DNA of 64,000 nucleotides. Source: Mycobacterium sp. 3519A. GTDB lineage: Bacteria; Actinomycetota; Actinomycetes; Mycobacteriales; Mycobacteriaceae. Location of the stretch: NCBI RefSeq assembly GCF_900240945.1, contig NZ_OESG01000011.1:344778-408777 (forward strand), in the 5' to 3' direction. Numbering within the stretch: position 1 is the first letter of the stretch; each line of letters starts with the position of its first letter. Position numbers and translations under genes: made by a program. The notes under the pieces were generated by a model, which saw nothing but the letters and a program-made list of their open reading frames with translations, did no database searches and was not told the DNA's origin. Positions 62,022-64,000 of the stretch are shown piece after piece.

Positions 62022-64000
62022 GTGCATGAACCACGAGAAACCTCTGTCGCCGTGATCGGCGTGGCCTGTCAGCTTCCGGGCGGCATCAACTCTCCAGAAC
62101 GGTTGTGGGATGCCCTGCTGCGCGGTGACGACCTGGTCACCGAGATTCCGGCCGACCGATGGAACGCCGACGAATACTACGATCCCCAGCCGGGGGTGCC
62201 GGGTCGGTCGGTATCGAAGTGGGGCGGGTTCCTCGATGACGTCGCCGGCTTCGACTTCGAGTTCTTCGGGATCAACGAGCGCGAGGCCATCGCCGTCGAC
62301 CCCCAACATCGCCTGCTCCTGGAAACCTCTTGGGAGGCTGTGGAACACGCCGGTATCACGCGGAAAACAATGACCGACTCGTTGACGGGTGTGTTCGTGG
62401 GGCTGACGCATGGCGATTACCAGCTGCTGGCCGCAGACGCGCACGCTGTGGAAGGGCCCTATGGCTTCACCGGCAGCAGTTTCAGTCTGGCGTCCGGCCG
62501 GATCGCTTACGCCCTAGGGCTTCACGGCCCTGCCGTCACAGTGGACACCGCATGTTCGTCTGGTCTGACCGCAGTCCACTTGGCGTGCCGCAGTTTGATC
62601 GACGGTGAAAGCGACCTTGGCCTGGCCGGCGGGGCCTCTGTCATCCTGGACCCACGCAAGTTCGTCGCTGGCTCGGCGGAGGGCATGCTGTCTCCGACCG
62701 GACGATGCCATGCGTTCGATGTCGGCGCGGATGGGTTCGTGTGCTCCGAAGGCTGCGTCGTGGTGCTGCTCAAACGTGTGGCCGACGCGCTGAACGACGG
62801 CGATCGGATCCTGGCCGTCATTCGCGGCACGGCCGCCAACCAAGACGGCCATACCGTCAACATCGCCACACCATCGGTGACAGCGCAGACGGCCGTCTAT
62901 CGGGCGGCGTTGACGGCTGCGGGCGTCGACGCAGGCACCATCGGTATGGTCGAGGCACACGGCCCCGGCACCGCGGTCGGCGACCCAATCGAGTACACCA
63001 GCCTGTCCAACATCTACGGCATCGAAAACCCCTGTGCACTAGGCACACTCAAAACCAATTTCGGGCATGCGCAGTCAGCCGCCGGAACGCTGGGGCTGCT
63101 GAAGACGATCCTGGCCCTGCAGCACGGTGTGATCCCTCCGAACCTGCACTTCACCCGGTTGCCGGACGATTTGGCCCGAATCTCTACGAAGCTCTTTGTG
63201 CCACAGACAATCACGCCATGGCCTGTTGGTAGTCGTCCGCGCCGCGCGGCCGCGTCCTCGTACGGGCTCTCCGGCACCAACGTGCATGCGATCCTGGAAC
63301 AAGCTCCTGAAGTGGCCGTGCCCGAGACCATCCCACCCGAAACCGGCATGGGGCAGCGTTGGCTGTTCCCGCTGTCGTCCACTTCAGCTGAGGGGCTGCG
63401 TTGTACCACCGGCAGTCTGGCCGACTGGCTCACTGCACACGACGACGTGTCGTTGCCGGATCTGGGCTACACCCTGTCCCGTCGGCGGACCCACCGTCCA
63501 GTGCGGACGGCCGTCCTGGCCGGCGCCCGGTCGGAACTCCTCGCGACCTTACGAGAAGTCGCCGCTGGCGACACGCCCTTTCAGGCCGCGGTGGGCCAAG
63601 ACGACCGTGGACCGGTCTGGGTGTTCTCCGGTCAGGGCTCGCAGTGGGCGGGGATGGGCGCTGAACTGCTCGCGACGGAACCGGTTTTCGCGTCAACCGT
63701 CGCGCAGGCCGAACCGCTGATCGCCCGCGAGGCGGGATTCTCGGTCACTGAAGCGATGACCGCGAGGAAAACCGTCACCGGTATCGACCGTATCCAACCG
63801 ACCCTGTTCACCATGCAGGTCGCGTTGGCCGCTGCGATGCGCTCTTACGGGGTGATGCCCGGGGCCGTCGTCGGGCACTCCCTCGGTGAGGTGGCGGCCG
63901 CGGTCGTCGCCGGGGCCCTGTCACTGGAGGACGGCGTGCGCGTCATCTGTCGGCGCTCCCGACTGATGTCTCGCATTGCCGGAGCGGGTGCGATGGCGAC
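62022..64000 (+). CDS. Type I polyketide synthase, MAS/Pks5-like, cut by window end
   Basis: N-terminal 659 residues of a modular-iterative PKS. GTG 62022 gives [20 protein letters not shown]. The KS domain has Cys178 in [19 protein letters not shown], His in [12 protein letters not shown] (with Pro in place of the usual T of HGTGT, as in Pks2/Pks5/MAS) and [10 protein letters not shown] with the second His. AT begins at about residue 530 ([15 protein letters not shown]) and contains [11 protein letters not shown]; the sequence ends soon after, before the acyl-specificity motif. [20 protein letters not shown] and the overall text are very close to the mycocerosic-acid-synthase-like Pks family that builds methyl-branched acyl chains. 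Remaining domains (expected DH, ER, KR, ACP) are outside. Confidence 0.95.
   Translation, partial: MHEPRETSVAVIGVACQLPGGINSPERLWDALLRGDDLVTEIPADRWNADEYYDPQPGVPGRSVSKWGGFLDDVAGFDFEFFGINEREAIAVDPQHRLLLETSWEAVEHAGITRKTMTDSLTGVFVGLTHGDYQLLAADAHAVEGPYGFTGSSFSLASGRIAYALGLHGPAVTVDTACSSGLTAVHLACRSLIDGESDLGLAGGASVILDPRKFVAGSAEGMLSPTGRCHAFDVGADGFVCSEGCVVVLLKRVADALNDGDRILAVIRGTAANQDGHTVNIATPSVTAQTAVYRAALTAAGVDAGTIGMVEAHGPGTAVGDPIEYTSLSNIYGIENPCALGTLKTNFGHAQSAAGTLGLLKTILALQHGVIPPNLHFTRLPDDLARISTKLFVPQTITPWPVGSRPRRAAASSYGLSGTNVHAILEQAPEVAVPETIPPETGMGQRWLFPLSSTSAEGLRCTTGSLADWLTAHDDVSLPDLGYTLSRRRTHRPVRTAVLAGARSELLATLREVAAGDTPFQAAVGQDDRGPVWVFSGQGSQWAGMGAELLATEPVFASTVAQAEPLIAREAGFSVTEAMTARKTVTGIDRIQPTLFTMQVALAAAMRSYGVMPGAVVGHSLGEVAAAVVAGALSLEDGVRVICRRSRLMSRIAGAGAMA

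Noticed and set aside
1..64000. CRISPR arrays, insertion sequences, phage integrases, rRNA genes
   Set aside because: None seen. The only repeats are the intergenic inverted repeat, the sigma-gene fragments and the palindromic promoter sites.

Overview
The window is high-GC actinobacterial DNA and almost certainly comes from a non-tuberculous Mycobacterium/Mycolicibacterium. Two segments carry, in order, the gene set that Mycobacterium tuberculosis has around Rv2467-Rv2457c: pepN, the Rv2466c-type DsbA/nitroreductase, rpiB, nei2, a LipP-type esterase, two tRNAs, tig, clpP1, clpP2, mmuM and clpX. MmpL transporters, FAAL/PKS genes, DUF732, a Ddn-like flavoprotein and a RipA-like NlpC/P60 hydrolase fit the same assignment.

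Layout. 1-2.4 kb: pepN (3' part outside the window), a DUF732 secreted protein and the CPWC oxidoreductase. 2.4-22.4 kb: a roughly 20-kb accessory block between the Rv2466c and rpiB homologues. It holds regulators (AraC x2, MarR, an ECF sigma factor), many redox and small-molecule enzymes (LLM flavin oxidoreductase, GMC oxidoreductase, O-methyltransferase, Ddn-like protein, nitronate monooxygenase, FAD hydroxylase, SRPBCC, VOC, flavodoxin-fold protein), and an operon of NCS1 permease, cytosine deaminase and 2-oxoglutarate oxygenase. The part from 6.8 to 17.9 kb is scarred: the GMC gene has an in-frame amber codon, two partial copies of the 3' end of the ECF sigma gene lie near 12.0 and 16.4 kb, there is a probable P450 N-terminal remnant, and a hydrolase gene has markedly lower-GC codon use.

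22.4-42.9 kb: the conserved core (rpiB, nei2, a CPA1 antiporter, a DUF1542 protein, lipP, tRNA-Gly, tRNA-Pro, tig, clpP1P2, mmuM, clpX). It is interrupted by two very large secreted proteins (an S15-type hydrolase and a GSDH/PKD protein), a 54-codon His-rich secreted peptide, a CGNR zinc-finger regulator, a RipA-like peptidase and an RclC-like (DUF417) membrane protein. The promoter regions of the last group share CTAATGG-type palindromes.

43-54.7 kb: a compact lipid/polyketide locus. A GT1 glycosyltransferase is divergent from a tightly overlapping six-gene run: alpha/beta hydrolase, fatty acyl-AMP ligase, free-standing ACP, a KS-AT-ACP-AOS synthase whose last domain is a PLP-dependent alpha-oxoamine synthase, a type II thioesterase, and an MmpL transporter with a C-terminal FHA domain. 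I infer that it makes and exports an aminoketone (sphingoid-like) lipid, possibly glycosylated. This is the best candidate for an undescribed system.

54.7-64 kb: fdhD, a Gfo/Idh/MocA oxidoreductase, a decayed type III glutamine synthetase and a DUF2505 protein. A second secondary-metabolite locus then begins with a large MmpL, an MbtH-like protein and the start of a MAS/Pks5-like type I PKS cut by the window end.

All calls come from reading the sequence and translations. No database search was possible.
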